From positions 558,001 to 622,000 of the forward strand of contig NZ_CP036186.1 in assembly GCF_015291885.1 (NCBI RefSeq): DNA of 64,000 nt, read 5' to 3'. The position numbers and the translations under genes are program-made. The DNA comes from Stutzerimonas stutzeri (lineage in GTDB: Bacteria > Pseudomonadota > Gammaproteobacteria > Pseudomonadales > Pseudomonadaceae). Below, piece after piece: positions 38,314 through 46,750 of this stretch. Every line of letters begins with the position of its first letter. Positions within the stretch are counted from its first letter, which is position 1. The notes beneath the pieces were generated by a model. It did not search any database, had not been told where the DNA came from, and was given only the letters and a program-made list of their open reading frames with translations.

Positions 38314-39023
38314 TGCATCGCGCTTTCTTCATTGCCGGCACTGATACCGACGTCGGCAAGACCACCGTCGCAGCTGGTTTGCTGCATACCGCGCGCGCGC
38401 AAGGGATGTCCACCGCGGCGGTGAAGCCGGTCGCCTCAGGCTGCGAACGGACCGAGCAGGGTTTACGTAACAGCGATGCGTTGGCCCTGCTGGCCGAGTG
38501 CAGCCTTGCGCTGGACTATGCGACGGTCAACCCGTTCGCGTTCGAGCCGGCCATTGCCCCGCACATAGCCGCCCGCGAAGCGGGTGTCGAACTGACCGCC
38601 GCTAGTCTGATCGACGCCGTGCAACTGGTACTGGCCCGGCAGGCAGACTTCACCCTGATCGAGGGCGCGGGCGGCTGGCGAGTCCCGCTGAATGCGCGGG
38701 AGTATCTGTCGGCATTGCCCGCGGCGCTGGGTTTGCCGGTTATTCTCGTGGTTGGGGTGCGCTTGGGTTGTATCAACCATGCGCTGCTCAGCGCCGAAGC
38801 AATCGCCCGCGATGGCCTGGTGCTGGCTGGCTGGGTGGCGAATATCGTTGACCCTGCCACTTCGCGCCTGGAGGAAAACCTCTCTACCCTCGCTGAGTTG
38901 CTGCCGGCACCCTGCCTTGGCCGGGTGCCGCGCCTTGCTGAGGCTACTGCACGACAAGTTGCACAGCACCTGACGCTCTCTCCATTGCGGCTGACATGCG
39001 CAGATTCGCATTCCGACGGCTAG
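38310..39023 (+). CDS. bioD: dethiobiotin synthetase BioD
   Basis: A 237-residue ATP-dependent carboxylase forming the ureido ring of dethiobiotin. [26 protein letters not shown] is the P-loop; [23 protein letters not shown] and [17 protein letters not shown] are family blocks. Two adjacent ATGs (38310, 38313) are possible starts. It is the last biotin gene of the operon; bioA is not in the window. Confidence 0.96.
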   Translation: MMHRAFFIAGTDTDVGKTTVAAGLLHTARAQGMSTAAVKPVASGCERTEQGLRNSDALALLAECSLALDYATVNPFAFEPAIAPHIAAREAGVELTAASLIDAVQLVLARQADFTLIEGAGGWRVPLNAREYLSALPAALGLPVILVVGVRLGCINHALLSAEAIARDGLVLAGWVANIVDPATSRLEENLSTLAELLPAPCLGRVPRLAEATARQVAQHLTLSPLRLTCADSHSDG

Positions 39024-39086
39024 CGCCTTGCGATAGCTGCCTGCATCTGCTTGAATGATGGCAATCTGATAGCGCGTGGAGTCACC

Positions 39087-39335
39087 ATGCAGATCACTAA
39101 CAGTATGATGAGCGCCGGTCTAAGCGCCTTCCAGAGCGGCCAGCAGCGTGTCGAACAGGCCGCCTCGGCTATCGCATCTGCCAGTGGGCCTGTGCCTGAA
39201 AATTCTCAGGCTGTTGCGGACATCACCGAGCAGATGATTCAGCTGAAAGTTGGTGAACACAGCGCCAAGGTTGGAGCCCGGGTGATCCAGAGTGCTGATG
39301 AAGTGCTCGGCACGCTGATCGATACCCAGGCCTGA
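39087..39335 (+). CDS. small protein resembling a miniature flagellar rod protein
   Basis: An 82-residue protein. The first 30 residues (MQITNSMMSAGLSAFQSGQQ...) look like the N-terminal helix of flagellar rod/hook proteins, and the end (VADITEQMIQLKVGEHSAKVGARVIQSADEVLGTLIDTQA) resembles the Flg_bbr_C helix that pairs with it; everything between is missing. It follows bioD by 63 bp, has GGAG before the ATG and a terminator over its stop. A similar small gene follows bioD in P. aeruginosa. Function unknown; no flagellar genes are nearby. Confidence 0.7.
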   Translation: MQITNSMMSAGLSAFQSGQQRVEQAASAIASASGPVPENSQAVADITEQMIQLKVGEHSAKVGARVIQSADEVLGTLIDTQA

Positions 39336-39353
39336 TCTCAGGCCTGTACTTTT
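39327..39353 (+). terminator. terminator over the stop codon of the small rod-like gene
   Basis: CAGGCCTGA-TC-TCAGGCCTG (39327-39346) is a perfect 9-bp stem that includes the TGA stop, followed by TACTTTT. It probably ends the biotin operon plus the small gene. Confidence 0.65.
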
Positions 39354-39553
39354 CCTGCTCACCTGCGCCGTCGGTCGTCTCGTTCGACGCGATGCCTCTC
39401 TCCTCACCGTCTTTTTTGGTGCCATTCCGGCAGACGTACTCACGCCCTGCTTTTGCAACAGCTCGTTTCCATAGCCTTTACCCGACAGCCAGTTTCCCGC
39501 TCAGGCGCGACATCTGAATGCATTCAGGTCTCTACGCGTGCATGTTCCTCCGC

Positions 39554-39597
39554 TTGACATCGATCAGGTCGAAACGTATGTTTCAAACGCCTGTTTG
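39554..39597 (+). promoter_or_regulatory. promoter with two PsrA-like operators
   Basis: TTGACA (39554-39559), 17-nt spacer, TATGTT (39577-39582). Overlapping the -10 is GAAAC-GTAT-GTTTC (39571-39584), a perfect palindrome, and sharing its last C is CAAAC-GCCT-GTTTG (39584-39597). Both fit the PsrA consensus (G/C)AAAC-N2-4-GTTT(G/C); PsrA is the fatty-acid-sensing TetR regulator of Pseudomonas beta-oxidation genes. The start codon is about 100 bp downstream. Confidence 0.7.
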
Positions 39598-39694
39598 ACC
39601 CTTCGGGCTAGTTGTCCGACGGTCGAAATCGAATTCAAATGGCTGGGTCGTCCCGGTCAGCTTGTAACAAGAACTCACCGCTGAGGTTTACGCT

Positions 39695-41500
39695 ATGCCC
39701 GACTACAAGGCCCCCTTGCGCGATATCCGCTTCGTACGTGACGAGCTGCTCGGCTACGAGGCGCATTACCAGAGCCTGCCGGGATGTGAAGACGCCACCC
39801 CGGATATGGTCAATGCCATTCTCGACGAAGGCGCGAAGTTCTGTGAGCAGGTGCTCGCACCGCTGAACCGCGTCGGCGACATCGAAGGTTGTACCTGGAG
39901 CGAGTCGGGTGTGAAAACGCCGACCGGATTCAAGGAAGCGTACGAGCAGTACGTGGAAGGCGGCTGGCCGAGCCTGGCCCATGACGTCGACCACGGCGGC
40001 CAGGGTCTGCCCGAGTCTCTCGGTCTGGCTATCAGTGAAATGATCGGTCAGGCCAACTGGTCCTGGGGCATGTACCCCGGCCTGTCCCATGGCTGCATGA
40101 ACACCATTGCTACCCACGGCACCGATGATCAGAAGCACACCTACCTGAGCAAGCTGGTTTCCGGTCAGTGGACTGGCACCATGTGCTTGACCGAGCCGCA
40201 CTGCGGTACCGACCTTGGCATGCTGCGCACCAAGGCCGAGCCTCAGGCTGACGGCAGCTACAAGCTGAACGGCACCAAGATCTTCATCTCTTCCGGTGAG
40301 CACGACATGGCCGAGAATATCGTCCACATTGTGCTGGCTCGCCTGCCCGATGCTCCGGCTGGCACCAAGGGTATTTCCCTGTTCATCGTGCCCAAGTTCC
40401 TGCCCAACGCTGAAGGCGAGAAGGGCGAGCGCAACGGTGTGACCTGCGGCTCGCTGGAACACAAGATGGGTATCCATGGCAACGCGACCTGCGTCATGAA
40501 CTTCGACGGCGCTACCGGCTTCCTGATCGGGCCGCCGAACAAGGGCCTGAACGCCATGTTCACCTTCATGAATACCGCACGTCTGGGTACCGCACTGCAG
40601 GGCCTGGCGCATGCCGAGATCGGTTTCCAGGGTGGCATCAAGTACGCTCGCGAGCGTCTGCAGATGCGTGCGCTTACCGGTCCTAAAGCGCCTGAGAAGG
40701 CAGCCGACCCGATTATCGTGCACCCTGACGTGCGCCGTATGCTGTTGACCATGAAGGCATTCGCCGAGGGCAACCGCGCGATGGTTTACTTCACTGCCAA
40801 GCAGGTCGACATCGTCAAGAACAGCCAGGATGAAGAGCAGAAGAAGCAGGCCGACACACTGCTGGCCTTCCTCACGCCGATCGCCAAGGCTTTCATGACC
40901 GAAGTGGGTTTCGAAGCGGCCAACCATGGCGTACAGATCTACGGTGGCCACGGCTTCATTGCCGAGTGGGGCATGGAGCAGAACGTGCGTGATGCCCGTA
41001 TCTCCATGCTGTACGAAGGCACCACCGGTATCCAGGCGTTGGACCTGTTGGGCCGCAAGGTGCTGATGACTCAGGGCGAGGCGCTGAAGTCCTTCACCAA
41101 GATCGTGCACAAGTTCTGCCAGAACCAGGAAGGCAACGATGCCATCAAGGAGTTCGTTACCCCCCTGAACCAGCTGAACAAGGAGTGGGGCGAGCTGACC
41201 ATGAAGATCGGCATGGCTGCCATGAAGGACCGTGAAATGGTCGGTGCGGCATCGGTCGATTACTGCATGTATTCCGGCTATGCCTGCCTCGCCTATTTCT
41301 GGGCTGACATGGCTCGGGTTGCTGCCGAGAAACTGGCTGAAGGCACCTCCGAGGAGGCGTTCTACAAGGCCAAGCTGCAGACCGCTCGCTTCTACTTCCA
41401 GCGCATCCTGCCGCGTACCCGCATGCATGTTGATGCCATGATGTCGGGTGCCGATAACCTGATGGAAATGGCTGAGGAAGATTTCGCGCTCGGTTACTAA
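39695..41500 (+). CDS. acyl-CoA dehydrogenase (FadE type)
   Basis: A 601-residue acyl-CoA dehydrogenase with the extended C-terminal domain. [73 protein letters not shown] and [42 protein letters not shown] give the flavin and substrate sites. It performs the first step of beta-oxidation. P. aeruginosa carries FadE-type genes at the same place after its biotin cluster. The two PsrA-like boxes in the promoter support a fatty-acid role. Confidence 0.94.
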   Translation: MPDYKAPLRDIRFVRDELLGYEAHYQSLPGCEDATPDMVNAILDEGAKFCEQVLAPLNRVGDIEGCTWSESGVKTPTGFKEAYEQYVEGGWPSLAHDVDHGGQGLPESLGLAISEMIGQANWSWGMYPGLSHGCMNTIATHGTDDQKHTYLSKLVSGQWTGTMCLTEPHCGTDLGMLRTKAEPQADGSYKLNGTKIFISSGEHDMAENIVHIVLARLPDAPAGTKGISLFIVPKFLPNAEGEKGERNGVTCGSLEHKMGIHGNATCVMNFDGATGFLIGPPNKGLNAMFTFMNTARLGTALQGLAHAEIGFQGGIKYARERLQMRALTGPKAPEKAADPIIVHPDVRRMLLTMKAFAEGNRAMVYFTAKQVDIVKNSQDEEQKKQADTLLAFLTPIAKAFMTEVGFEAANHGVQIYGGHGFIAEWGMEQNVRDARISMLYEGTTGIQALDLLGRKVLMTQGEALKSFTKIVHKFCQNQEGNDAIKEFVTPLNQLNKEWGELTMKIGMAAMKDREMVGAASVDYCMYSGYACLAYFWADMARVAAEKLAEGTSEEAFYKAKLQTARFYFQRILPRTRMHVDAMMSGADNLMEMAEEDFALGY

Positions 41501-41520
41501 TAGGCTGAAGAAGTTGTAGA

Positions 41521-41551
41521 AAAAAGCCGCTGCTCTGCAGCGGCTTTTTTT
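41521..41551 (+). terminator. Rho-independent terminator
   Basis: AAAAAGCCGCTGC-TCT-GCAGCGGC followed by TTTTTTT, 20 bp after the acyl-CoA dehydrogenase stop. Confidence 0.95.
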
Positions 41552-41666
41552 GCGCAGGTATAGACGGCTTTGCCGTGCGGGATAGCGCATTGGATGGTTT
41601 TTTGGCTGCGTAACGGGTGGCGAGAAGGCAAAATGCTAGCTTTCTCGGCAACACGCCGGAGCACTC

Positions 41667-42956
41667 TTGTCACGTACCGTCTCGCCCCGCTTCAGCCACT
41701 TCCTTGCGCCGCTGGCCTTGCTATTGGGCGGCGAAGTCATTGCGCGTCAGGGATCGCTGAACGAGTTCTTCACATCGCTTTATAACGTCCTGCCCACCGT
41801 GCTGCTGTTGCTCGGTGGTGCGCTCTGCATGATGTACGGGCGCATTCGTGAGTCCTTTCTGCTGCTTTGTGTCTATCTGGTTTATTTTTTGCTCGACACC
41901 CATGTCGACCATTTCCGCGCGCACGGCACGCTGTTGGACGATGCGGCCCTTACTTTTCATCTGTGCAGCCTGCTCTTACCGTTGCTCTATGGCCTGTATG
42001 GGGTGTGGCGGGAGCGCAGTCATCTTGCTCAAGACGGGCTGGCGCGTGCAGCGGTGCTGTTTGTCGTCGGCATTGTTGCCCTGGCGTTGGCAAGACGTTT
42101 TCCTGAAGCATTACACGCCTGGCTCGTCGTGATTCGCTGGCCAGCCCTGCAGGCTGACTGGCTGCCGCTCATTCAGCTGGCGTACCCGGCGTTCTTCGGG
42201 GCGCTCGTGCTACTGATCATCCAGTACCTGCGCCAGCCAAGGCCGACCCATGCGGCGCAGGTCGTTGCTTTGCTTGGGTTGTTGCTGATGCTTCCGCAGA
42301 CGTTCAGCCGCGCCGGTGCCTTGAACGTGTTGAGCAGTCATGTGCTGTTGATATTGGTGGTGGCGATCGCCCATGAAGCGTATCTCATGGCCTTCCGTGA
42401 CGAGCTGACTGGGCTGCCCGGCCGTCGTGCGTTGAACGAGCGCTTGCAGCGCCTCGGGCGGCAGTACGTGCTGGCAATGGCGGATGTGGACCATTTCAAG
42501 AGCTTCAACGATACCCATGGGCATGATGTCGGCGATCAGGTGCTGCGGATGGTCGCCAGTCGGTTACGTAAAATCGGCGGCGGTGGGCGCGCCTATCGCT
42601 ATGGGGGTGAGGAGTTCACTCTGGTGTTCCCGGGACGCAGTATCGAGCAGTGTTTGCCACATCTGGAGGCGATACGCCAAGCCGTGGAGGCCTATGCGCT
42701 GCAATTGCGCGATACAAGCAGCCGGCCGAAAGATGATCGACGTGGCCGCATGGCTCGCGGCGCATCTTCTGCCAGTCAAGTCTCGGTAACCATCAGCATC
42801 GGCGTGGCGGAACGGCAGGTCGAGCAACGCAGCGCAGCAGAGGTCATCAAAGCGGCTGATGAAGCGCTCTACGCCGCAAAGAAGGCCGGGCGCAATTGTG
42901 TGCGAGTGCACGGTAGCGGGCGTGGCGCGGTGCGGATGGCCGTGCGTTCGCGTTAG
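41667..42956 (+). CDS. membrane-bound diguanylate cyclase (GGDEF)
   Basis: A 429-residue protein with about six to seven membrane helices in residues 10-235 and a C-terminal GGDEF domain (about 240-415). FRDELTGLPGRRALNERL, MADVDHFKSFNDTHGHDVGDQVLRMVASRL and the active loop YRYGGEEF are intact, so c-di-GMP synthesis is expected. No RxxD inhibitory site precedes the loop. A 20-residue basic insertion (around RPKDDRRGRMARG) interrupts the domain before VSVTISIGVAE. The start is a TTG at 41667 with GGAG upstream; no in-frame ATG precedes the first helix. It separates two acyl-CoA dehydrogenase genes. Confidence 0.92.
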   Translation: MSRTVSPRFSHFLAPLALLLGGEVIARQGSLNEFFTSLYNVLPTVLLLLGGALCMMYGRIRESFLLLCVYLVYFLLDTHVDHFRAHGTLLDDAALTFHLCSLLLPLLYGLYGVWRERSHLAQDGLARAAVLFVVGIVALALARRFPEALHAWLVVIRWPALQADWLPLIQLAYPAFFGALVLLIIQYLRQPRPTHAAQVVALLGLLLMLPQTFSRAGALNVLSSHVLLILVVAIAHEAYLMAFRDELTGLPGRRALNERLQRLGRQYVLAMADVDHFKSFNDTHGHDVGDQVLRMVASRLRKIGGGGRAYRYGGEEFTLVFPGRSIEQCLPHLEAIRQAVEAYALQLRDTSSRPKDDRRGRMARGASSASQVSVTISIGVAERQVEQRSAAEVIKAADEALYAAKKAGRNCVRVHGSGRGAVRMAVRSR

Positions 42957-43095
42957 GGTTGCATGAGTGCTGTTTGTGACCAATAAAAACCATTAAGTCA
43001 TAAAAAGACGCTTAATCCCCTATTGGTTATTCGGTTAGACTCGCTGGAAACGGCCCACAGTGGCTGCAACCCAGTGTCTTGCGAGGAACCTTGCC

Positions 43096-44874
43096 ATGGC
43101 TGACTACCAAGCGCCGCTGCGCGACATGCGTTTTGTCCTGAATGAAGTCTTCGACGCGCCGAAACTTTGGCAGTCGCTGCCAGCCCTGGCCGAGGTTGTC
43201 GATGCCGAAACGGCCGACGCCATTCTTGAGGAAGCCGGCAAGATCACGGCCAACAGCATTGCTCCGCTCAACCGCAGCGGTGATGAAGAGGGCTGTCGCT
43301 GGGAGGCCGGGGCGGTTTCTACGCCCGCCGGCTACCGCGAGGCTTATCAGTTGTACGCCGAAGGCGGCTGGGTAGGTGTTGGTGGTGATCCGGCGTTCGG
43401 CGGCATGGGCATGCCGAAAGTCATCTCGGCTCAGGTCGAGGAAATGATGAACTCCGCCAGCCTGGCCTTCGGTCTCTATCCAATGCTGACGTCCGGCGCC
43501 TGCCTGTCGATCTATGCCCACGCCAGCGAGGAGCTCAAGCAGAAGTACCTGCCGAACATGTATGCCGGTGTCTGGTCCGGCTCCATGTGCCTGACCGAGC
43601 CCCATGCGGGCACCGACCTGGGCATCATTCGCACCAAGGCTGAGCCACAGGCCGATGGTTCCTACAAGGTTAGCGGAACCAAGATCTTCATCACCGGCGG
43701 CGAGCACGACTTGACCGAGAACATCATCCATCTGGTGCTGGCCAAACTGCCGGATGCGCCGGCTGGCTCCCGCGGCATCTCGTTGTTCCTGGTGCCAAAG
43801 GTCATGGTCAATGAGGATGGCACCCTGGGTGAGCGAAACTCGCTGTCCTGCGGTTCCATCGAGCACAAGATGGGTATCCAGGCCTCGGCAACCTGCGTGA
43901 TGAATTTCGACGGTGCCACCGGTTGGATGGTCGGCGAGCCGAACAAGGGCCTGGCGGCGATGTTCACCATGATGAACTACGAGCGCTTGGGAGTTGGTAT
44001 CCAGGGTTTGTCGACCGGTGAACGTTCCTATCAGAGCGCAATCGAGTATGCCCGCGATCGTACGCAGAGCCGCGCCCCGACCGGGCCGGTGGCGCAGGAC
44101 AAGGCCGCTGACCCGATCATCGTGCACCCGGATGTGCGTCGCATGCTGCTGACGATGAAGGCGCTAAACGAGGGTGGCCGGGCCTTCTCCAGCTATGTCG
44201 CGCTGCAGCTCGATATCGCCAAGTTCAGCGATGACGACGAGGCGCGACTGCGTGCCGAGGCTCAGGTGGCGCTGCTGACGCCAGTAGCCAAAGCATTCCT
44301 TACCGATATGGGGCTGGAAACCACGGTTCATGGCCAGCAAGTCTTCGGCGGCCACGGCTTCATTCGTGAGTGGGGTCAGGAGCAGCTGGTGCGTGACTGC
44401 CGGATCACTCAGATCTACGAGGGCACCAATGGCATTCAGGCATTGGACCTGGTCGGCCGCAAGATCGTCGGCAGTGGCGGCGCCATGTATCAGGCGTTCG
44501 TCGATGAGATTCGCGCCTTTATAGCCGATGCGGATCCGCAGCTGGCAGAGTTCGCCAAGCCCCTCAAAGCTGCAATGGATAATCTGGACGAGTTGACTGC
44601 TTGGGTGATCGACCAGGCCAAGACGAACCCAAACGAGATCGGTGCCGCATCGGTGGAATACCTCCACGTGTTCGGCTACACCGCGTACGCATACATGTGG
44701 GCGCGCATGGCAGCCGTCGCATTTGCCAAGCAGGAGGAAGGGGATTTTTACCAGAGCAAGCTTGGAACAGCGCGTTTCTACTTTGCCCGTTTGCTGCCTC
44801 GCATCCATTCGCTGAGCGCGTCGGTCAAAGCTGGAAGCGAGTCGCTGTATCTGCTTGATGCCGCTCAATTTTAA
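43096..44874 (+). CDS. acyl-CoA dehydrogenase (FadE type), second copy
   Basis: A 592-residue paralogue of the 601-residue enzyme encoded upstream, with the same blocks: [86 protein letters not shown] and QVFGGHGFIREWGQEQLVRDCRITQIYEGTNGIQALDLVGRK. The two are clearly duplicated but diverged, so they probably differ in chain-length preference. GAGGAA lies upstream of the ATG. No PsrA-like box was found in its 140-bp upstream region. Confidence 0.94.
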   Translation: MADYQAPLRDMRFVLNEVFDAPKLWQSLPALAEVVDAETADAILEEAGKITANSIAPLNRSGDEEGCRWEAGAVSTPAGYREAYQLYAEGGWVGVGGDPAFGGMGMPKVISAQVEEMMNSASLAFGLYPMLTSGACLSIYAHASEELKQKYLPNMYAGVWSGSMCLTEPHAGTDLGIIRTKAEPQADGSYKVSGTKIFITGGEHDLTENIIHLVLAKLPDAPAGSRGISLFLVPKVMVNEDGTLGERNSLSCGSIEHKMGIQASATCVMNFDGATGWMVGEPNKGLAAMFTMMNYERLGVGIQGLSTGERSYQSAIEYARDRTQSRAPTGPVAQDKAADPIIVHPDVRRMLLTMKALNEGGRAFSSYVALQLDIAKFSDDDEARLRAEAQVALLTPVAKAFLTDMGLETTVHGQQVFGGHGFIREWGQEQLVRDCRITQIYEGTNGIQALDLVGRKIVGSGGAMYQAFVDEIRAFIADADPQLAEFAKPLKAAMDNLDELTAWVIDQAKTNPNEIGAASVEYLHVFGYTAYAYMWARMAAVAFAKQEEGDFYQSKLGTARFYFARLLPRIHSLSASVKAGSESLYLLDAAQF

Positions 44875-44880
44875 GTCGCA

Positions 44881-44938
44881 CGGCTTAATCTAAAGGTAAT
44901 ATGAAATTATTTGGCCATGACGCGGAACGATTAAGCCG
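44881..44938. repeat. 10-bp inverted repeat after the acyl-CoA dehydrogenase gene
   Basis: CGGCTTAATC (44881-44890) and GATTAAGCCG (44929-44938) are exact inverse complements 38 bp apart, between the dehydrogenase stop and the GacA box. Possible long hairpin or old element end; the role is unknown. Confidence 0.35.
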
Positions 44939-44965
44939 CGCCTCAGGTCATAAAAACCGCGCATA

Positions 44966-44983
44966 TGTAAGCCTAGACCTACA
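44966..44983 (+). promoter_or_regulatory. GacA box upstream of the Rsm-type sRNA
   Basis: TGTAAG-CCTAGA-CCTACA matches the GacA upstream activating sequence TGTAAG-N6-CTTACA with one mismatch. It lies about 100 bp before the proposed sRNA start; TAATCT (45070-45075) is the likely -10. Confidence 0.8.
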
Positions 44984-45080
44984 GCTCTGCATCACGGATG
45001 ACGCGATGTAGGAAAAGGCTTACATGGCGTGATGCAAAATGGCTACTACTGGCCATCACGGTCTGGCGGTAATCTACTGC

Positions 45081-45210
45081 ATAAGGACGTGGCGCAAGGA
45101 AAGCGCAGATCAACAATACGGACCACACAGGGAGCGGCGCCAGGACGGCGCGCGATCACGGATGTCAGGATTCAGTCTGCAGAGCCCCGCTTCGGCGGGG
45201 TTTTTCTTTT
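45081..45210 (+). ncRNA. rsmY: Rsm-type regulatory sRNA (probable rsmY)
   Basis: The stretch has no ORF but seven GGA motifs in about 105 nt (AAGGAC, AAGGAA, ACGGAC, AGGGAG, AGGACG, ACGGAT, AGGATT). Two are presented in hairpin loops: GCGC-AAGGAAA-GCGC and GGCGCC-AGGAC-GGCGC. It ends in CCCCGC-TTCG-GCGGGG-TTTTT (45185-45205). With the GacA box upstream this is the architecture of RsmX/Y/Z RNAs, which sequester the translational repressor RsmA/RsmE. Choosing rsmY over rsmZ rests on the chromosomal neighbourhood (biotin/acyl-CoA dehydrogenase region in P. aeruginosa) and is less sure. The exact 5' end is estimated from the -10. Confidence 0.8.
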
Positions 45211-45218
45211 CTGCTTAG

Positions 45219-46409
45219 GGATGGTCTGAAAAAGACTTCCCGAATCTGGTGAAATACGCCGATCCCGTTGCCCGAGTTTCCCGATGAAGCAAATGACCTT
45301 CGCCGACGCCGAGTACGCCGGCAAGCGCAAGCAGACCCGCAAAGAGTTGTTCCTGATCGAGATGGATCAGGTGGTGCCGTGGAAAGGTTTGATTGCCCTG
45401 ATCGAGCCGCACTACCCCAAGGGTGAAGGTGGTCGTCCGGCGTATCAGCTGATGGCGATGCTGCGCGTACATTTGATGCAGAACTGGTTCGGCTACAGCG
45501 ATCCAGCGATGGAGGAGGCGCTGTACGAGACCACAATCTTGCGCCAGTTTGCCGGGCTGAACCTAGAGCGTATTCCCGACGAAACCACCATCCTCAATTT
45601 CCGTCGCCTGCTGGAGAAGCACGAGTTGGCGGCCGGGATTCTGGCGGTGATCAATGGTTACCTGGGCGATCGGGGCCTGTCGCTGCGCCAGGGCACCATC
45701 GTCGATGCCACGCTGATCCATGCGCCGAGTTCGACCAAGAACAAGGACGGTAAGCGTGACCCGGAAATGCACCAGACCAAGAAGGGCAATCAGTATTACT
45801 TCGGCATGAAGGCCCACATCGGCGCGGATACCGAGTCTGGCCTGGTGCACAGCGTGGTGGGGACGGCAGCCAACGTTGCTGACGTTACCCAGGTCGACAA
45901 ACTGCTGCATGGAAAGGAAAACATGGTCGGCGCCGACGCGGGTTACACCGGCGTAGAGAAACGCCCGGAACATGAAGGCCGGGAGGTGATCTGGCAGATT
46001 GCGGCCCGCCGCAGTACGTACAAGAAGCTGAGTAAGCGCAGTGCGCTGTACAAAGCCAAGCGCAAGATCGAGAAATCCAAGGCCCAGGTGCGCGCCAAAG
46101 TCGAGCACCCGTTCCGGGTGATCAAGCGCCAATTCGGCTACGTGAAGACACGCTTCCGTGGCCTGGCGAAGAACACCGCGCAGTTGGTGACACTGTTCGC
46201 GCTGTCGAACCTGTGGATGGCGCGCCGACATTTGCTGACGAATGCAGGAGAGGTGCGTCTGTAATGCGGGAAATGGCCGGCGCGAGGTGCTCGCGCCGGC
46301 TATAAATCCGGAAAGAGGGGATGATTTGATCGTTTTTTAGCCGAATCACCGTTTTGAAATCGGCAAGGGCTGGAGTCAGCCAGAAATACCTGACTACTTC
46401 AGACCATCC
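45219..46409 (+). mobile_element. IS5-family insertion sequence, copy 1
   Basis: A 1191-bp element with ends GGATGGTCTGAA and TTCAGACCATCC, flanked by the 4-bp target duplication TTAG (45215-45218 and 46410-46413), the YTAR target of the IS5 family. It inserted only about 10 bp after the sRNA terminator. It appears complete. Confidence 0.95.
45284..46264 (+). CDS. IS5-family transposase
   Basis: A 326-residue DDE transposase. The N-terminal DUF772-type domain (FLIEMDQVVPWKGLIALIEPHYPKGEGGRPAYQLMAMLRVHLMQNWFGYSDPAMEEALYE) is followed by the catalytic region: first Asp in GTIVDATLIHAPSS, second in MVGADAGYTGVEKR, Glu in KVEHPFRVIKRQFGYVKTRFRGLAKN (Y-R-E signature context). The frame is intact, so the element may be active. 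Confidence 0.95.
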   Translation: MKQMTFADAEYAGKRKQTRKELFLIEMDQVVPWKGLIALIEPHYPKGEGGRPAYQLMAMLRVHLMQNWFGYSDPAMEEALYETTILRQFAGLNLERIPDETTILNFRRLLEKHELAAGILAVINGYLGDRGLSLRQGTIVDATLIHAPSSTKNKDGKRDPEMHQTKKGNQYYFGMKAHIGADTESGLVHSVVGTAANVADVTQVDKLLHGKENMVGADAGYTGVEKRPEHEGREVIWQIAARRSTYKKLSKRSALYKAKRKIEKSKAQVRAKVEHPFRVIKRQFGYVKTRFRGLAKNTAQLVTLFALSNLWMARRHLLTNAGEVRL

Positions 46410-46486
46410 TTAGTTCAGGCACGCATCTAGCGTCGCGATGCAGGCTCGTTGTAGGAGCGGCTTAATCTGCCTGGCTAACGCTCGCC

Positions 46487-46750
46487 TTAATCCGGCATGC
46501 AAACGCCTGTGCCTCCCAACCCGCAATACCCCCCCGGATTTTTTGCCAGATACTGCTGGTGGTAGGCCTCTGCGTAATAGAACGTTGGGGCGTCGGCAAT
46601 TTCTGTGGTGATCTCCGGAAAGCCGGCATCGCGCAGACGCTGCTGAAAGCGATCACGACTGGCCTGCGCCTCGGTGTGCTGCTGTGCGTTCATGCAGTAG
46701 ATTGCCGAGCGGTACTGGCTGCCGATGTCATTGCCCTGGCGCATCCCTTG
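46487..46750 (-). pseudogene. msrA: msrA, 3' remnant cut by island insertion
   Basis: About 87 codons of the C-terminal part of peptide-methionine (S)-S-oxide reductase. The frame reads [19 protein letters not shown]...[30 protein letters not shown] and ends at TAA (46487-46489). The codons CAA GGG (46745-46750) still match the family ([10 protein letters not shown]), and the next codon upstream is a stop, so homology ends at 46750. The N-terminal half with the catalytic GCFW Cys is absent from the window, as expected if a mobile island inserted here. Confidence 0.88.

Noticed and set aside
39635..41590. 651-codon minus-strand frame opposite the FadE-type gene
   Set aside because: Shadow frame with His/Gly/Gln-rich sequence. 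The real gene on the plus strand has promoter, motifs and terminator.
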